Assembly (NCBI RefSeq): GCF_017303155.1
Contig: NZ_JAEKJR010000001.1
Coordinates: forward strand, 682,001-746,000
Direction of reading: 5' to 3'
From: Microbulbifer salipaludis
GTDB lineage: Bacteria; Pseudomonadota; Gammaproteobacteria; Pseudomonadales; Cellvibrionaceae
DNA length: 64,000 nucleotides
The position numbers were made by a program, and so were the translations under genes. The notes below the pieces were generated by a model, which did not search any database, was not told the DNA's origin, and saw only the letters and a program-made list of their open reading frames with translations. Positions 42,637 to 51,157 of the stretch are shown here, piece by piece. The first letter of the stretch is position 1; every line of letters starts with the position of its first letter.

Positions 42637-43992
42637 ATGAAAAAAGCTCTGGTCGTGTTGTCTGTCCTGATCATGCTGCTGGGCGGGCCAGTGTTATACA
42701 GCCTGAGCTTGGTCAAAAAGACCGCTCAGGCCTATGTGTACAGTTACCCGCTGGCGCTGATGGCGCTCACCCGCGAGTCTATGATCGGCAGTGGCTTAAC
42801 CCTCAACCGGTTCAGCCATATCCAGTTTTTTCCTGACCACACTTTCCGCAACGTGGTGCGCCCGAATAATGACACGCTCTACAGTATTGCCTGGCTGGAT
42901 TTGTCCACCGGGCCGCTGGTGCTGGACGTGCCGGACACCGCCGGCCGCCAGTACGTCATGCCACTGATGGATATGTGGACCAATGTGTTTGCCACCGTTG
43001 GCAAAGGCAGCACCGGCACCGGCGCCGGCAGTTACCTGATTGCCGGGCCGGACTGGCAGGGCACGGTGCCTGCCGATGTACAGGAAATTACCGCGCCTAC
43101 CAACGGCGTGTGGATAATTGGCCGCATCCAGACCAACGGCCGCTCCGACATCGCCAATGTGCGCAACTTACAGCGGGAAGTTTTCCTCACGCCACTGGCC
43201 GGTTGGCTGACCGGTGAGCGCCATAATGGGCAGGTGATGGAAGCTAATGCAAAAACGGGCAAACGAGATCCCGCCGCGGAACTGATGGCGATGTCCGCGA
43301 CAGAATACTTCGCACTGGTAAATAGATTACTGCAGAAGCAACGGACCTTGGCGCAGGATGCAGTGGCTGTAACGAGTCTACGTACCCTGGGAATTGTGCC
43401 TGGCAGCAACGAGGTAAAAGAGCGCTGGAATCCGGTGCCAACCCTGCTGATGGACAGGGCAATCAAAATTGCACAAAGCCGGGTACTGTCTGCCGCATAT
43501 GGTCCGCGCGAGCTGGAAAATGGCTGGGCCGTTTGGCGTTCCAAACTCGGGCGCTACGGGGATGATTATGGTCTGCGTATGGCGGTGGCAGTTATTGGCC
43601 TCGGTGCCTTGCCCCCGGAAGAGGCGGCCTACCCCAACGCCGAAGTCGATGTTGAGGGTAACCCATTGCACGGCTCAAACCGTTACCGCCTGCATTTTGC
43701 TGCCGGGCAGACGCCGCCGGTGGATGCGTTCTGGTCGCTGACCCTGTACGACGAGGACGGCTTCCTGGTCGACAATCCCATTAGCCGCTATACGATCGGA
43801 GGCCGCGACGCGCTGCAGTACAACGAGGATGGGTCTCTGGATATTCTCATTCAGCACCAGCCGCCGGTAAATCAGGCCAATTGGCTGCCCGCACCTGACG
43901 GGGCCTTCGCGCTGACCCTGCGACTGTACTTGCCCCGCCGGGCGTTTCTGAGTGGCGACTGGACGGTGCCCGGCGTCGAGTTTGTTCGCTAG
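42637..43992 (+). CDS. DUF1254/DUF1214 exported protein
   Basis: The 451-residue protein starts with a signal or membrane anchor (about residues 4-24). DUF1254 features follow: Ala-Tyr-Val-Tyr-Ser-Tyr-Pro-Leu near residue 32 and Arg-Pro-Asn-Asn-Asp-Thr-Leu-Tyr-Ser near 77. The C-terminal DUF1214 part has Phe-Trp-Ser-Leu-Thr-Leu-Tyr near residue 366. Such proteins are common in catabolic gene sets for aromatic, steroid and halogenated compounds, but their activity is not settled. It is the last gene of the rightward operon. Its stop codon TAG overlaps the stop of the convergent gene within CTAG. Confidence 0.87.
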   Translation: MKKALVVLSVLIMLLGGPVLYSLSLVKKTAQAYVYSYPLALMALTRESMIGSGLTLNRFSHIQFFPDHTFRNVVRPNNDTLYSIAWLDLSTGPLVLDVPDTAGRQYVMPLMDMWTNVFATVGKGSTGTGAGSYLIAGPDWQGTVPADVQEITAPTNGVWIIGRIQTNGRSDIANVRNLQREVFLTPLAGWLTGERHNGQVMEANAKTGKRDPAAELMAMSATEYFALVNRLLQKQRTLAQDAVAVTSLRTLGIVPGSNEVKERWNPVPTLLMDRAIKIAQSRVLSAAYGPRELENGWAVWRSKLGRYGDDYGLRMAVAVIGLGALPPEEAAYPNAEVDVEGNPLHGSNRYRLHFAAGQTPPVDAFWSLTLYDEDGFLVDNPISRYTIGGRDALQYNEDGSLDILIQHQPPVNQANWLPAPDGAFALTLRLYLPRRAFLSGDWTVPGVEFVR

Positions 43993-44624
43993 CGGCTGCT
44001 GTTGCGGGAAAGTCGCCACAGGTCAGCCAGTGACGTCAGTGCCAGCAAGATCAGCCCCAGCAGCAAGCGCGGGTCACCCAGGTACAGGCTGGGTTCGATT
44101 GGGTAGGCGATGGTCTTTTCCAGTGCTGCGGTCTTGAAGTCGTGGCGGCCGAGAAATACCGGGTTGCTGATGACCTCCATAAAATCGCGCCGGCTGCGGT
44201 AGCGGAAGATGGCGGCACTGGTCCACTCCTCGGCGCCCTCGAGTCCGATCAGGTCGATCACCGGGAATACGGCATCACCCATAAGTACCGGGTGGCTGGC
44301 CCGTTTCAGCAGTGCCGGCAGCATATGTTCCAGGTACAGCCCCATCAGGGTATCGGCGTCTGCGTTGGCCGGTGCGCCTGCCACCGCTGGTGGCTCGGCA
44401 TTATTGTGGATCGCATTGACCATCAGGAACTGGCGGCCGCTGTCTTCACGCATAAAGCGCGCCAGCTCATCCACCCGCTCTGCGGATACACCGTTGTCGG
44501 TCAGCGCCCGGGTGATCTTTGCTACTTCTGCGTCACTGAGTGGGCCGGAAAAATCGGTGTACCAGAAAACAAAAAAGGCATACAGCAGGGCTGGTAATAG
44601 CCAGAGTTTTACGCGCGTTGACAT
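43989..44624 (-). CDS. Two-helix membrane protein with soluble core (paralogue 2)
   Basis: The ATG at 44624 (MSTRV) with AGGA upstream is chosen, giving 211 residues; the longer frame overlaps the upstream gene. A membrane helix at about 5-22 and another at about 182-200 flank a soluble domain. Arg-Tyr-Arg-Ser-Arg-Arg-Asp-Phe-Met-Glu-Val, His-Asp-Phe-Lys, and Thr-Ile-Ala-Tyr-Pro match the equivalent positions of the protein at 37852-38448. It differs by an insert rich in Pro and Ala near residue 85. It is the last gene of the long leftward operon from DUF2855, after Fe-ADH. Function unknown. Confidence 0.7.
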   Translation of the reverse strand: MSTRVKLWLLPALLYAFFVFWYTDFSGPLSDAEVAKITRALTDNGVSAERVDELARFMREDSGRQFLMVNAIHNNAEPPAVAGAPANADADTLMGLYLEHMLPALLKRASHPVLMGDAVFPVIDLIGLEGAEEWTSAAIFRYRSRRDFMEVISNPVFLGRHDFKTAALEKTIAYPIEPSLYLGDPRLLLGLILLALTSLADLWRLSRNSSR

Positions 44625-44676
44625 CGGTGGTCCTGTAGTGGTGTTGTTTTGATTGTCTTCGAGTGCGCCGGCTAAT

Positions 44677-45909
44677 TTATCCGGCAGGATTCTCAACGGA
44701 TGGCAGTAACTTGCGCAAAAGCGCCTCACACTGCTGCTGGTTCATCAGCGTGGGTACCGGGTAGTCCGGGTTGCCTTCCTTGAGGGCGCGCTGCGCAAGG
44801 TGCGGAATGTCTTTTTCCTGTAATTGCGCCACGCTCGTGGGAATATCCATATTGCGATTCATATCGCGAATCTTTTCGATAAAGCGCATGGCAAGATCCG
44901 CGGCGGGTTCTTTAGCCTCTCCTAGGCCGCCAACGACCGCCAGGCGTGCCAGCTTGTGCTCACAGTCCGCGCGCGAGAAATCCAGAATGTGGGGCAGCAC
45001 GATGGCATTGGCGAGGCCGTGGGGCACTCCGTACATGCCTCCCAGGTTGTGTGCGATGGCATGTACATAGCCAATGAGTGCCCGGGTAAATGCGAGCCCC
45101 GCAAAGTAGGACGCCTGGGCCAGATTATTGCGCCGTTCCAGATCACTACCGTCCAGGTACACCGCTTCGAGATCCTGAAAAATAATCTTTACCGCCTTCT
45201 CGGCATTCTCATCGGTAAACGGTGTACCAAATCTGCCGATATAGGCCTCGATGGCATGGGTCAGTGCATCCATGCCGGTACTGGCGGTAATGTGTGGTGG
45301 CAGGCCGAGCATCAGCTCGGGGTCCAGCACCGCGTAGCGGGGGACAATCTTCAGGCTGGTGACTGCGAATTTTTCCTGCGCCTGCGGATCCGAGACCACC
45401 GCCGCAACAGTGCATTCAGAACCGGTGCCTGCGGTGGTGGGTACCGCGAACAGTGGCGGTAGGGCCTTGGGGATCTTGAATGCGCCGCGCATCTGCATCA
45501 CGGACTTGCCCGGGTTGCTGACCCGGGCACCGACCATCTTGGCGCAGTCCATGGGCGAGCCACCGCCAAAGGCAATAATGCCATCACAACGATTGTGCTG
45601 ATATGCCGCCACCCCGGCCTCGATATTCTCGATCGTGGGATTGGGCTGCACACCGTCAAACACGCTACAGCCAATACCAATTTCTTCCAGTGCCTTGACC
45701 AGCCCATCCGCCAGGCCAAGCCGGGTGATACCCTGGTCGGTGACCAGTAATACGCGACCTACGCCGTGCTTCTGGATAAGCGGCGGCAACTGGGTAACGC
45801 TCCCGGCACCGGTGATCAATTCCGGTACCGGAACCTTGATCAGTTTCACCAGTGGCTTGGTAATCATATGTGCAGTGCGATACAGCGCTTTTTGTAGTGG
45901 CCACTTCAT
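44677..45909 (-). CDS. Iron-containing alcohol dehydrogenase
   Basis: The 410-residue protein shows the group III alcohol dehydrogenase pattern: Phe-Gly-Gly-Gly-Ser-Pro-Met-Asp-Cys-Ala-Lys near residue 110, Thr-Thr-Ala-Gly-Thr-Gly-Ser-Glu near 154, Gly-Met-Asp-Ala-Leu-Thr-His-Ala near 218, and metal-binding histidines in His-Ala-Ile-Ala-His-Asn and Gly-Val-Pro-His-Gly. It oxidises a primary alcohol to an aldehyde with NAD. It follows the SdsA-like alkylsulfatase by 36 bp, a logical partner if that enzyme releases a long-chain alcohol. Substrate length is not evident. Confidence 0.94.
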   Translation of the reverse strand: MKWPLQKALYRTAHMITKPLVKLIKVPVPELITGAGSVTQLPPLIQKHGVGRVLLVTDQGITRLGLADGLVKALEEIGIGCSVFDGVQPNPTIENIEAGVAAYQHNRCDGIIAFGGGSPMDCAKMVGARVSNPGKSVMQMRGAFKIPKALPPLFAVPTTAGTGSECTVAAVVSDPQAQEKFAVTSLKIVPRYAVLDPELMLGLPPHITASTGMDALTHAIEAYIGRFGTPFTDENAEKAVKIIFQDLEAVYLDGSDLERRNNLAQASYFAGLAFTRALIGYVHAIAHNLGGMYGVPHGLANAIVLPHILDFSRADCEHKLARLAVVGGLGEAKEPAADLAMRFIEKIRDMNRNMDIPTSVAQLQEKDIPHLAQRALKEGNPDYPVPTLMNQQQCEALLRKLLPSVENPAG

Positions 45910-45945
45910 GGTGTCCTCCGGGTTACCTTTTCTATATTGATGTCG

Positions 45946-47940
45946 TCACGGAGTGACGATATCAAATTTCCCATCGGCCATACTGAACAGTGAAAAGAAC
46001 CGGATCAGGTCCAGCTTGCTGCCGGCAACTTCCAGCTCATCGGAAAACAGCACTTCCCTGGCGCTCGCCTGCCGGGTCAACAGTCTCAGGAACAGATCGT
46101 GGGTCAGGGTCAGGGTGGCATTGGCATTGGGGTCGGGTTGCCGCTGCCAGTAGTGCAGCACGGCGTTTTCGACCTGCAGTACATAGCTCTGGTTGAGGTC
46201 GGGGAAAACGAAGTTGACCGTTAGATTTTCGCCCTCGGCCTTGGGGCCGTCCAGGCCCACCGCGATGGTGTCGAGAAAGCGCGGCAGGGGCATGTACTGC
46301 AATTGCTCGGCGGCCAGCGCCAGATCCATACCGCGCTCGGGGCCGCCGTGGCGCAGCTCGTAGGCGCCGCTCAGATACACGTCCCGCCACGGGCCGGATT
46401 CCGCGCTATACCCCAGCTGGTCGTAGGTTTTTGCCAGCAGGGCTTTGGCGTCGTCATTATCGGGTTCCGCGAAGACCAGGTGGTTGAGCACCTCTGCCAC
46501 CCAGCGGTATTCATCATCGTCAAAAGAGCGCTGCGCCTTGCTCAGTACCGCATCGGCACCGCCCATAAATTCGATGGTCTTTTTCGCCGAGTCTACCGGT
46601 GGCAGCGGATTTAGATTGGCCGGATTGCCGTCGTACCAGCCGAAATAAAACTGATACACCGCTTTCACATTGTGACTGACAGTGCCGTAGTAACCACGGG
46701 TGGAAAAGTTCTTGCGCAGCGACGCGGGGAGTTGGATCTGTTCGGCGATTTCCTGTGGCGTCAGACCGGCATTGGCCATGCGGATGGTCTGGTCGTGAAT
46801 GTATTTATACACATCGCGCTGCTTTTTGAGAAAGTCCACCACCTGCGCGTTGCCCCAGATCGGCCAGTGGTGGCTGCCGAAATAAATCTCCGCATTCCCG
46901 AAGCGCTGGATCACATCATCGATGGTGTTGCTCCAGTTCAGGCTGTCGCGCACCTTGGCGCCGCGCAGGGTGTAGACGTTGTGCATCTGTTGTGAAACCA
47001 GTTCGGCACCACACCATGCATTGTGCTCGGGCAGGTAGAAGGTCAGTTCCGCGGGGGCTTCCGAGTGGGGTGCGTTCTGGAAGACAAAAGGCACGCCGTC
47101 AATCTCGTGCTGTTGCGGCGTTTCGGTGACCAGATAATTTGGTGGCAACACGCTGCTGGAACCCAGCGCGGGCTCTTTGCCCAGGCCGGTGTCCACATGC
47201 GCGCGCTCGGAACGCGGCAGTCGCTTGCCATACATGTACAGGGCGCGGCGATACATCGCCATGCCGGCCATGGAGTTCTCGCTGGTGGCCTCTTCCATAA
47301 AGCCTTCGGGTGCGATGAGGTCCACCTTGCCACTGGCGATCTCCTCGGCGGAGACCAGCGCAGTGGCGCCACCAAAGTGGTCCACGTGACTGTGCGTAAA
47401 GATAACCGCAGAAATTGGCTTGCGCTGCAGGTGCTGCATGGCAAATTCGAAGGCGTAATGGGCGGTTTCTTTGGATGTGAGTGGATCGACAACGATCCAG
47501 CCCTTTTCCCCATCGATCAGTGTCATGTTGGCGAGGTCGAAGCCACGCAGCTGATATATGCCCTTGGTGACTTCAAACAGGCCGTGGATATTGTTCAGCT
47601 TGGCCTGGCGCCAGAGGCTGGGGTTGACGCTGGCGGGCGCGTCGCCCTGAATGAAGTCGTAGGCGGTAAGGTCCCACACGGGGCCGGATCCGGGCCCATC
47701 AATCCGAAGCTCGTCAGCGCTGGCAATCAGGCCGCGGCGGGCATCGGCAAAGTCCTGCTGATTGGCAAACGGCAGTTGGTTGAGCACATCGGCATTCGCG
47801 CGGATGGTCGCCGCGGTGGGTGCGCTGAAACCGTATTTATCCGCGCTGTCGTTAATGCTGTTGTTGGCGTTGTTATCAGAACTACTGCCGCAACCAGTCA
47901 GGGCGGCGGCACAGAGCAATACGGGAATAAACGGCTTCAT
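45946..47940 (-). CDS. SdsA1/BDS1-like alkylsulfatase lipoprotein
   Basis: The 664-residue protein begins with a lipoprotein signal (Ala-Leu-Thr-Gly-Cys). The MBL domain carries Thr-His-Ser-His-Val-Asp-His-Phe-Gly-Gly near residue 183. A helical dimerisation region (about 430-540) and a C-terminal SCP2-like domain (about 555-664) complete the SdsA1 layout. This class hydrolyses alkyl sulfates such as long-chain detergents by C-O cleavage, giving an alcohol. Lipobox placement at the cell envelope is a variation; many family members are simply secreted. The start overlaps the upstream SRPBCC gene by four bases. An Fe-ADH follows. Substrate is unproven. Confidence 0.92.
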   Translation of the reverse strand: MKPFIPVLLCAAALTGCGSSSDNNANNSINDSADKYGFSAPTAATIRANADVLNQLPFANQQDFADARRGLIASADELRIDGPGSGPVWDLTAYDFIQGDAPASVNPSLWRQAKLNNIHGLFEVTKGIYQLRGFDLANMTLIDGEKGWIVVDPLTSKETAHYAFEFAMQHLQRKPISAVIFTHSHVDHFGGATALVSAEEIASGKVDLIAPEGFMEEATSENSMAGMAMYRRALYMYGKRLPRSERAHVDTGLGKEPALGSSSVLPPNYLVTETPQQHEIDGVPFVFQNAPHSEAPAELTFYLPEHNAWCGAELVSQQMHNVYTLRGAKVRDSLNWSNTIDDVIQRFGNAEIYFGSHHWPIWGNAQVVDFLKKQRDVYKYIHDQTIRMANAGLTPQEIAEQIQLPASLRKNFSTRGYYGTVSHNVKAVYQFYFGWYDGNPANLNPLPPVDSAKKTIEFMGGADAVLSKAQRSFDDDEYRWVAEVLNHLVFAEPDNDDAKALLAKTYDQLGYSAESGPWRDVYLSGAYELRHGGPERGMDLALAAEQLQYMPLPRFLDTIAVGLDGPKAEGENLTVNFVFPDLNQSYVLQVENAVLHYWQRQPDPNANATLTLTHDLFLRLLTRQASAREVLFSDELEVAGSKLDLIRFFSLFSMADGKFDIVTP

Positions 47941-48374
47941 AGTGCAGCGATTTGCTTGAGTAGTGAGCCAAAGCCCTGGCGCCCCTTGCGCTCGAATAGG
48001 GGGCCGAGAAAGAGTTTGCCGAGAACAGGGATGTTGATGGAGCCTCTGGAAATCCAGGTGACCTTGGTCCCCCCTTCTACCTCGCTCAGGGTAACGCTGC
48101 CGATTTCATGGTTGAATGGCAGGGGCGAGGATTTTTCGATCTTGTAATCGAGCCGGTAGGGGCGCTCGAAGCAGGTAATGCGCTCTGCAAATTTTATCGC
48201 GCCAAGATCAAGGTGGCGCAGCGCTCCCTCGCCATTTTTCTCGGTATGCCCGGGCTCCAGAAGCTTTGCACCGTCTACTCCGCGAAAGCGTGCATACGCC
48301 GCGTGGTCGGCGAGTATTTCGAATACGGTGTTAATGTCTTTGTCGATAATACGTTCTACATGAATATCAAACAT
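47937..48374 (-). CDS. SRPBCC/START-like small-ligand protein
   Basis: The 145-residue protein fits the SRPBCC (polyketide cyclase/dehydrase-like) fold: an N-terminal beta strand with Val-Glu-Arg-Ile-Ile, Val-Phe-Glu-Ile-Leu-Ala-Asp, and a final helix with Leu-Gly-Lys-Leu-Phe-Leu-Gly-Pro. Such proteins bind or process hydrophobic ligands, and sequence alone does not reveal whether an enzyme activity is present. The stop overlaps the alkylsulfatase start, so the two are coupled. A half-operator (TGGCATA) lies 32 bp upstream at 48406-48412 but without a matching second half. Confidence 0.82.
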   Translation of the reverse strand: MFDIHVERIIDKDINTVFEILADHAAYARFRGVDGAKLLEPGHTEKNGEGALRHLDLGAIKFAERITCFERPYRLDYKIEKSSPLPFNHEIGSVTLSEVEGGTKVTWISRGSINIPVLGKLFLGPLFERKGRQGFGSLLKQIAAL

Positions 48375-48426
48375 GGAATGTTACTTCGCTATTAGCTACA
48401 GGTAATGGCATAACGGTGGATGCACA

Positions 48427-49662
48427 TCAGGTGGCATTGGCCTGCGCGGCCTTCTCCTTGATGCGCTTAATGCGCGCGTCCGGAATACCATCTTTGATAA
48501 ACGGCGGGGTGAACCCGTCGAACAAACCGTTGTGAAGGATTCCGTCGCCCATCAATCCGGGCATTATCCGCGCGTCGCGCAGGGCGCTGGCCAGGTCCGT
48601 TTTTTCGCCATCGGTCAGTGCTTCGTAACGCAGCTGCAGCTGTTCGAAGCTCCAGGCGCGGTATTGATGCGCACTGAAGGACGCGGTTGCGCCGTAAATG
48701 GTTTCCTCGAAGTGCCTTTCACGGGCAATGCAGGCCTTCGCGGTGGCTTTTGCCAATGGCAGATAGGTCTTGCCGATAAAGCCCAGTAGTGCCAGCAGGC
48801 TGTCTGGCAACCCTTCATTAAAGTCGATCCAGTCGCCGAACTCGGTTTGGCCGGCGCAGCCGCGGGTATCCCCCAGGTCGGTGATGGTCTGTATCCAGTT
48901 GCAGGTGCGCGGGGCCTTCACTTCCATGATTTCGTTGGAGCGGGGGTCTTCATACAGGTGCACCTTGAGCGGCCCGTATAGGGAGAAGTCCGCGACTGAC
49001 GGTTTGAATCCCAGCAAAAACTGATGGTGCTTGAAGTGTTGTTCGAGTATCGCCAGCAGATCTTCAACTTGCTGGTCCATGCTGGCACGCACCTCGTCAC
49101 CCACAAGACCCAGGTGCTGGTTAAAGCCGGACTGGCGTTCCACCAGGAATGGCGCCAGGTCTTTGGCTTCCATGTCGGCACTGCCAAAGGTGAAACCCCT
49201 GGCGATGCGGTGGCTCACGGCGGCCCGGTTCTGTTCATTGCCCCAACGGGTGTGCATGTGAATGCGCGGCATGTATTCATCGGCAAACTCTTCGATCAGC
49301 CACATCAGGAATGCGAGGCGCGCATCGTGCGGTACGGTTTTCACTGCCGGAAATTTTTCTTCCAGATGCATCACAATCGGAGTGGAATCCTGCATCACCT
49401 GATCATCGGGTGTCAGCATAATGGGGACAATGGATTGTCCGGCCACTTTCTTTGCCCACTCGAGTTCCATATGGTTGGCGCCCACCTTCTTATAAGGGAT
49501 GCCCTTGTAGTTCATGAAGGTCATGACTTTGTAGGAGTAGGGCGAAGCCTGTGCCTGCCAGATGCGGTAGTGATTCTCTTGGCCGCGGTGGAGCTGTTTA
49601 CTTTCTTCGTGCAGCTTCTGTTGGTGTGCGATGTTGGCCGGGATTTCTTTATTCTCTTGCAT
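48427..49662 (-). CDS. Extended GST-fold protein (411 aa)
   Basis: This is the longest of three related GST-like proteins. After a 30-residue leader, the thioredoxin-like domain begins with Ala-Ser-Pro-Tyr-Ser-Tyr-Lys, in which the Ser is a candidate catalytic residue. Phe-Ala-Asp-Glu-Tyr and Met-His-Thr-Arg-Trp near residue 143 and Phe-Leu-Leu-Gly-Phe-Lys-Pro-Ser-Val-Ala-Asp-Phe near 217 align with the long GSTs at 27763 and 41530. The C-terminal 120 residues are unique to this group. It lies in the DUF2855 operon between a short GST and the SRPBCC gene. Confidence 0.82.
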   Translation of the reverse strand: MQENKEIPANIAHQQKLHEESKQLHRGQENHYRIWQAQASPYSYKVMTFMNYKGIPYKKVGANHMELEWAKKVAGQSIVPIMLTPDDQVMQDSTPIVMHLEEKFPAVKTVPHDARLAFLMWLIEEFADEYMPRIHMHTRWGNEQNRAAVSHRIARGFTFGSADMEAKDLAPFLVERQSGFNQHLGLVGDEVRASMDQQVEDLLAILEQHFKHHQFLLGFKPSVADFSLYGPLKVHLYEDPRSNEIMEVKAPRTCNWIQTITDLGDTRGCAGQTEFGDWIDFNEGLPDSLLALLGFIGKTYLPLAKATAKACIARERHFEETIYGATASFSAHQYRAWSFEQLQLRYEALTDGEKTDLASALRDARIMPGLMGDGILHNGLFDGFTPPFIKDGIPDARIKRIKEKAAQANAT

Positions 49663-49766
49663 ATTTTTTCCGTTGGGTAGAGCCGTCTACTCATGTTAAA
49701 CGCTGGCAAATTATATTTTTAGCTTCACGTTTCATCGGGTGCGTTAGTAACGCCTGGTATAGCTGT

Positions 49767-50408
49767 TTAACTCAGCCCCAGAACCCGTGCTTCTTTTTCC
49801 AGAATTTTTTGAACGGCCGGCAGTGCCTTCACTCGCTCAATCAAACCCGCCAGTGCCGGCCAGCGCGCTGGATCGACATCGTAGCCGGCGTAGCTGGCAT
49901 TAAAGAACGGGCTGGCAATACACAGGTCGGCCATGGAGAAGTCACCGAATATAAAATCCTCTGTGGGGATTTGGCTCTCCAGGTAATCCAGCAGCGGGGG
50001 CAGGTCGCGGTCGATGATCTTCGCTACTTTTTCCTCGTCGGGTGCCTGCATGAACGCAAGTGGTCGCATAAAGCGCTGGAAGAAAATGCCCGCGGCGAGT
50101 TCGGAAACGCGCCCGCCACACAGGTCTTCGTACCAGTGCGCCCTGGCCCTTTCGGCCACGGCTTGTGGATACAGTGGTGTTTCCGGGTAGGCCGCTTCCA
50201 GGTACTGGCAGATCACCTTGGAGTCCCCCAGGGTCAGGTCACCATCCACCAGTGTGGGGACCTTGCCGAGGGGGTTGATTTTCAGGTACTCCGCGTCGCC
50301 ACTGAACGGCATTTGCGGAATCAGCTTGAAGGGGATGCCCTTGAGGTCCAGAGCGATCAAAACTTTGCGGACAAAGGGTGAGCCGTGCACACCGTAGACC
50401 TGGATCAT
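49767..50408 (-). CDS. Glutathione S-transferase
   Basis: The frame extends upstream, but the ATG at 50408 preceded by GGGGAACACA gives a normal 213-residue GST. The N-domain starts Met-Ile-Gln-Val-Tyr-Gly-Val-His-Gly-Ser-Pro-Phe-Val-Arg-Lys (Ser near residue 10), with Gly-Lys-Val-Pro-Thr-Leu-Val-Asp for glutathione binding and Asp-Ser-Lys-Val-Ile-Cys. The C-domain has Phe-Ser-Met-Ala-Asp-Leu-Cys. It starts 14 bp after the preceding GST of the operon, so the two are tightly linked. Substrate unknown. Confidence 0.92.
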   Translation of the reverse strand: MIQVYGVHGSPFVRKVLIALDLKGIPFKLIPQMPFSGDAEYLKINPLGKVPTLVDGDLTLGDSKVICQYLEAAYPETPLYPQAVAERARAHWYEDLCGGRVSELAAGIFFQRFMRPLAFMQAPDEEKVAKIIDRDLPPLLDYLESQIPTEDFIFGDFSMADLCIASPFFNASYAGYDVDPARWPALAGLIERVKALPAVQKILEKEARVLGLS

Positions 50409-50422
50409 GTTGTGTTCCCCAA

Positions 50423-51106
50423 TTAGGTTTGCAGCGCTTTGCGCGCGCCGGTTTTGAATTTCTCCTGCTCTTTTTCGTCGTCGAGCAGGTTGCCGAGGCT
50501 GAACGGCACTGCAATGCCTTTTTGCATGCCGGGCTGTTCGTACATGGCGCTGAGCCAGCGATTGAGATGCTCGAGGCCTTCTACCGATACACCGGACCAT
50601 TTGTGGGTGCGCACCCAGCACCAGTTGGCAATGTCGGCAATGGAGTAGTCGTCGGCGAGCCATTCGCGCTCCGCCAGCCGCGTGTCCAACACTTCGAACA
50701 GGCGTCGGCATTCATTGTGGTAGCGGTCGATTGCCGGCTGCAGTTTCTCCGGGAAATAACGGTAGAACACATTGGCCTGACCCATCATCGGGCCGACGCC
50801 GCCCATCTGGAACATCAGCCATTGCATGACCGTAGTACGGCCCTTGATATCGGTGGGCAGCAGCTTGCCGGCCTTTTCCGCCAGATAGACCATGATGGCG
50901 CCGGACTCGAATACCTCGAAGTGGTCCTGCGCGCGGTCAACGATGACCGGGATGCGACCATTCGGGTTCATGGCCAGAAATTCCGGTTTTTTCTGCTCGC
51001 CCTCAACAATATTCACAAAGTGTGATTCGTAGGGAATCTCCAGCGCTTCCAGCGTGCAGGATGCCTTGTGTCCGTTGGGCGTTGGGGCCGTGTAGAGATC
51101 GATCAT
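50423..51106 (-). CDS. GST of the YfcG/YghU type
   Basis: The 227-residue protein matches the Nu-class GST/disulfide-bond oxidoreductase type: Thr-Pro-Asn-Gly-His-Lys-Ala-Ser near residue 9, [13 protein letters not shown] near 41, and Glu-Ser-Gly-Ala-Ile near 67. These enzymes use two glutathiones and reduce disulfides or peroxides. It is cytoplasmic. In the operon it follows the patatin gene by 51 bp. Confidence 0.92.
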   Translation of the reverse strand: MIDLYTAPTPNGHKASCTLEALEIPYESHFVNIVEGEQKKPEFLAMNPNGRIPVIVDRAQDHFEVFESGAIMVYLAEKAGKLLPTDIKGRTTVMQWLMFQMGGVGPMMGQANVFYRYFPEKLQPAIDRYHNECRRLFEVLDTRLAEREWLADDYSIADIANWCWVRTHKWSGVSVEGLEHLNRWLSAMYEQPGMQKGIAVPFSLGNLLDDEKEQEKFKTGARKALQT

Positions 51107-51157
51107 GCGCGTTAGCTTTCCTGTTGATTATTATTGCCGCGACAAAATACGGCTGGT

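Noticed and set aside
47023..48147. Rightward frame of 374 codons opposite the alkylsulfatase
   Set aside because: Shadow; the sense strand has zinc motifs and a lipobox.
48406..48422. TGGCATA half-site upstream of the SRPBCC gene as a seventh operator
   Set aside because: The right half does not match TATGNCA, and the gene lies inside a longer operon.
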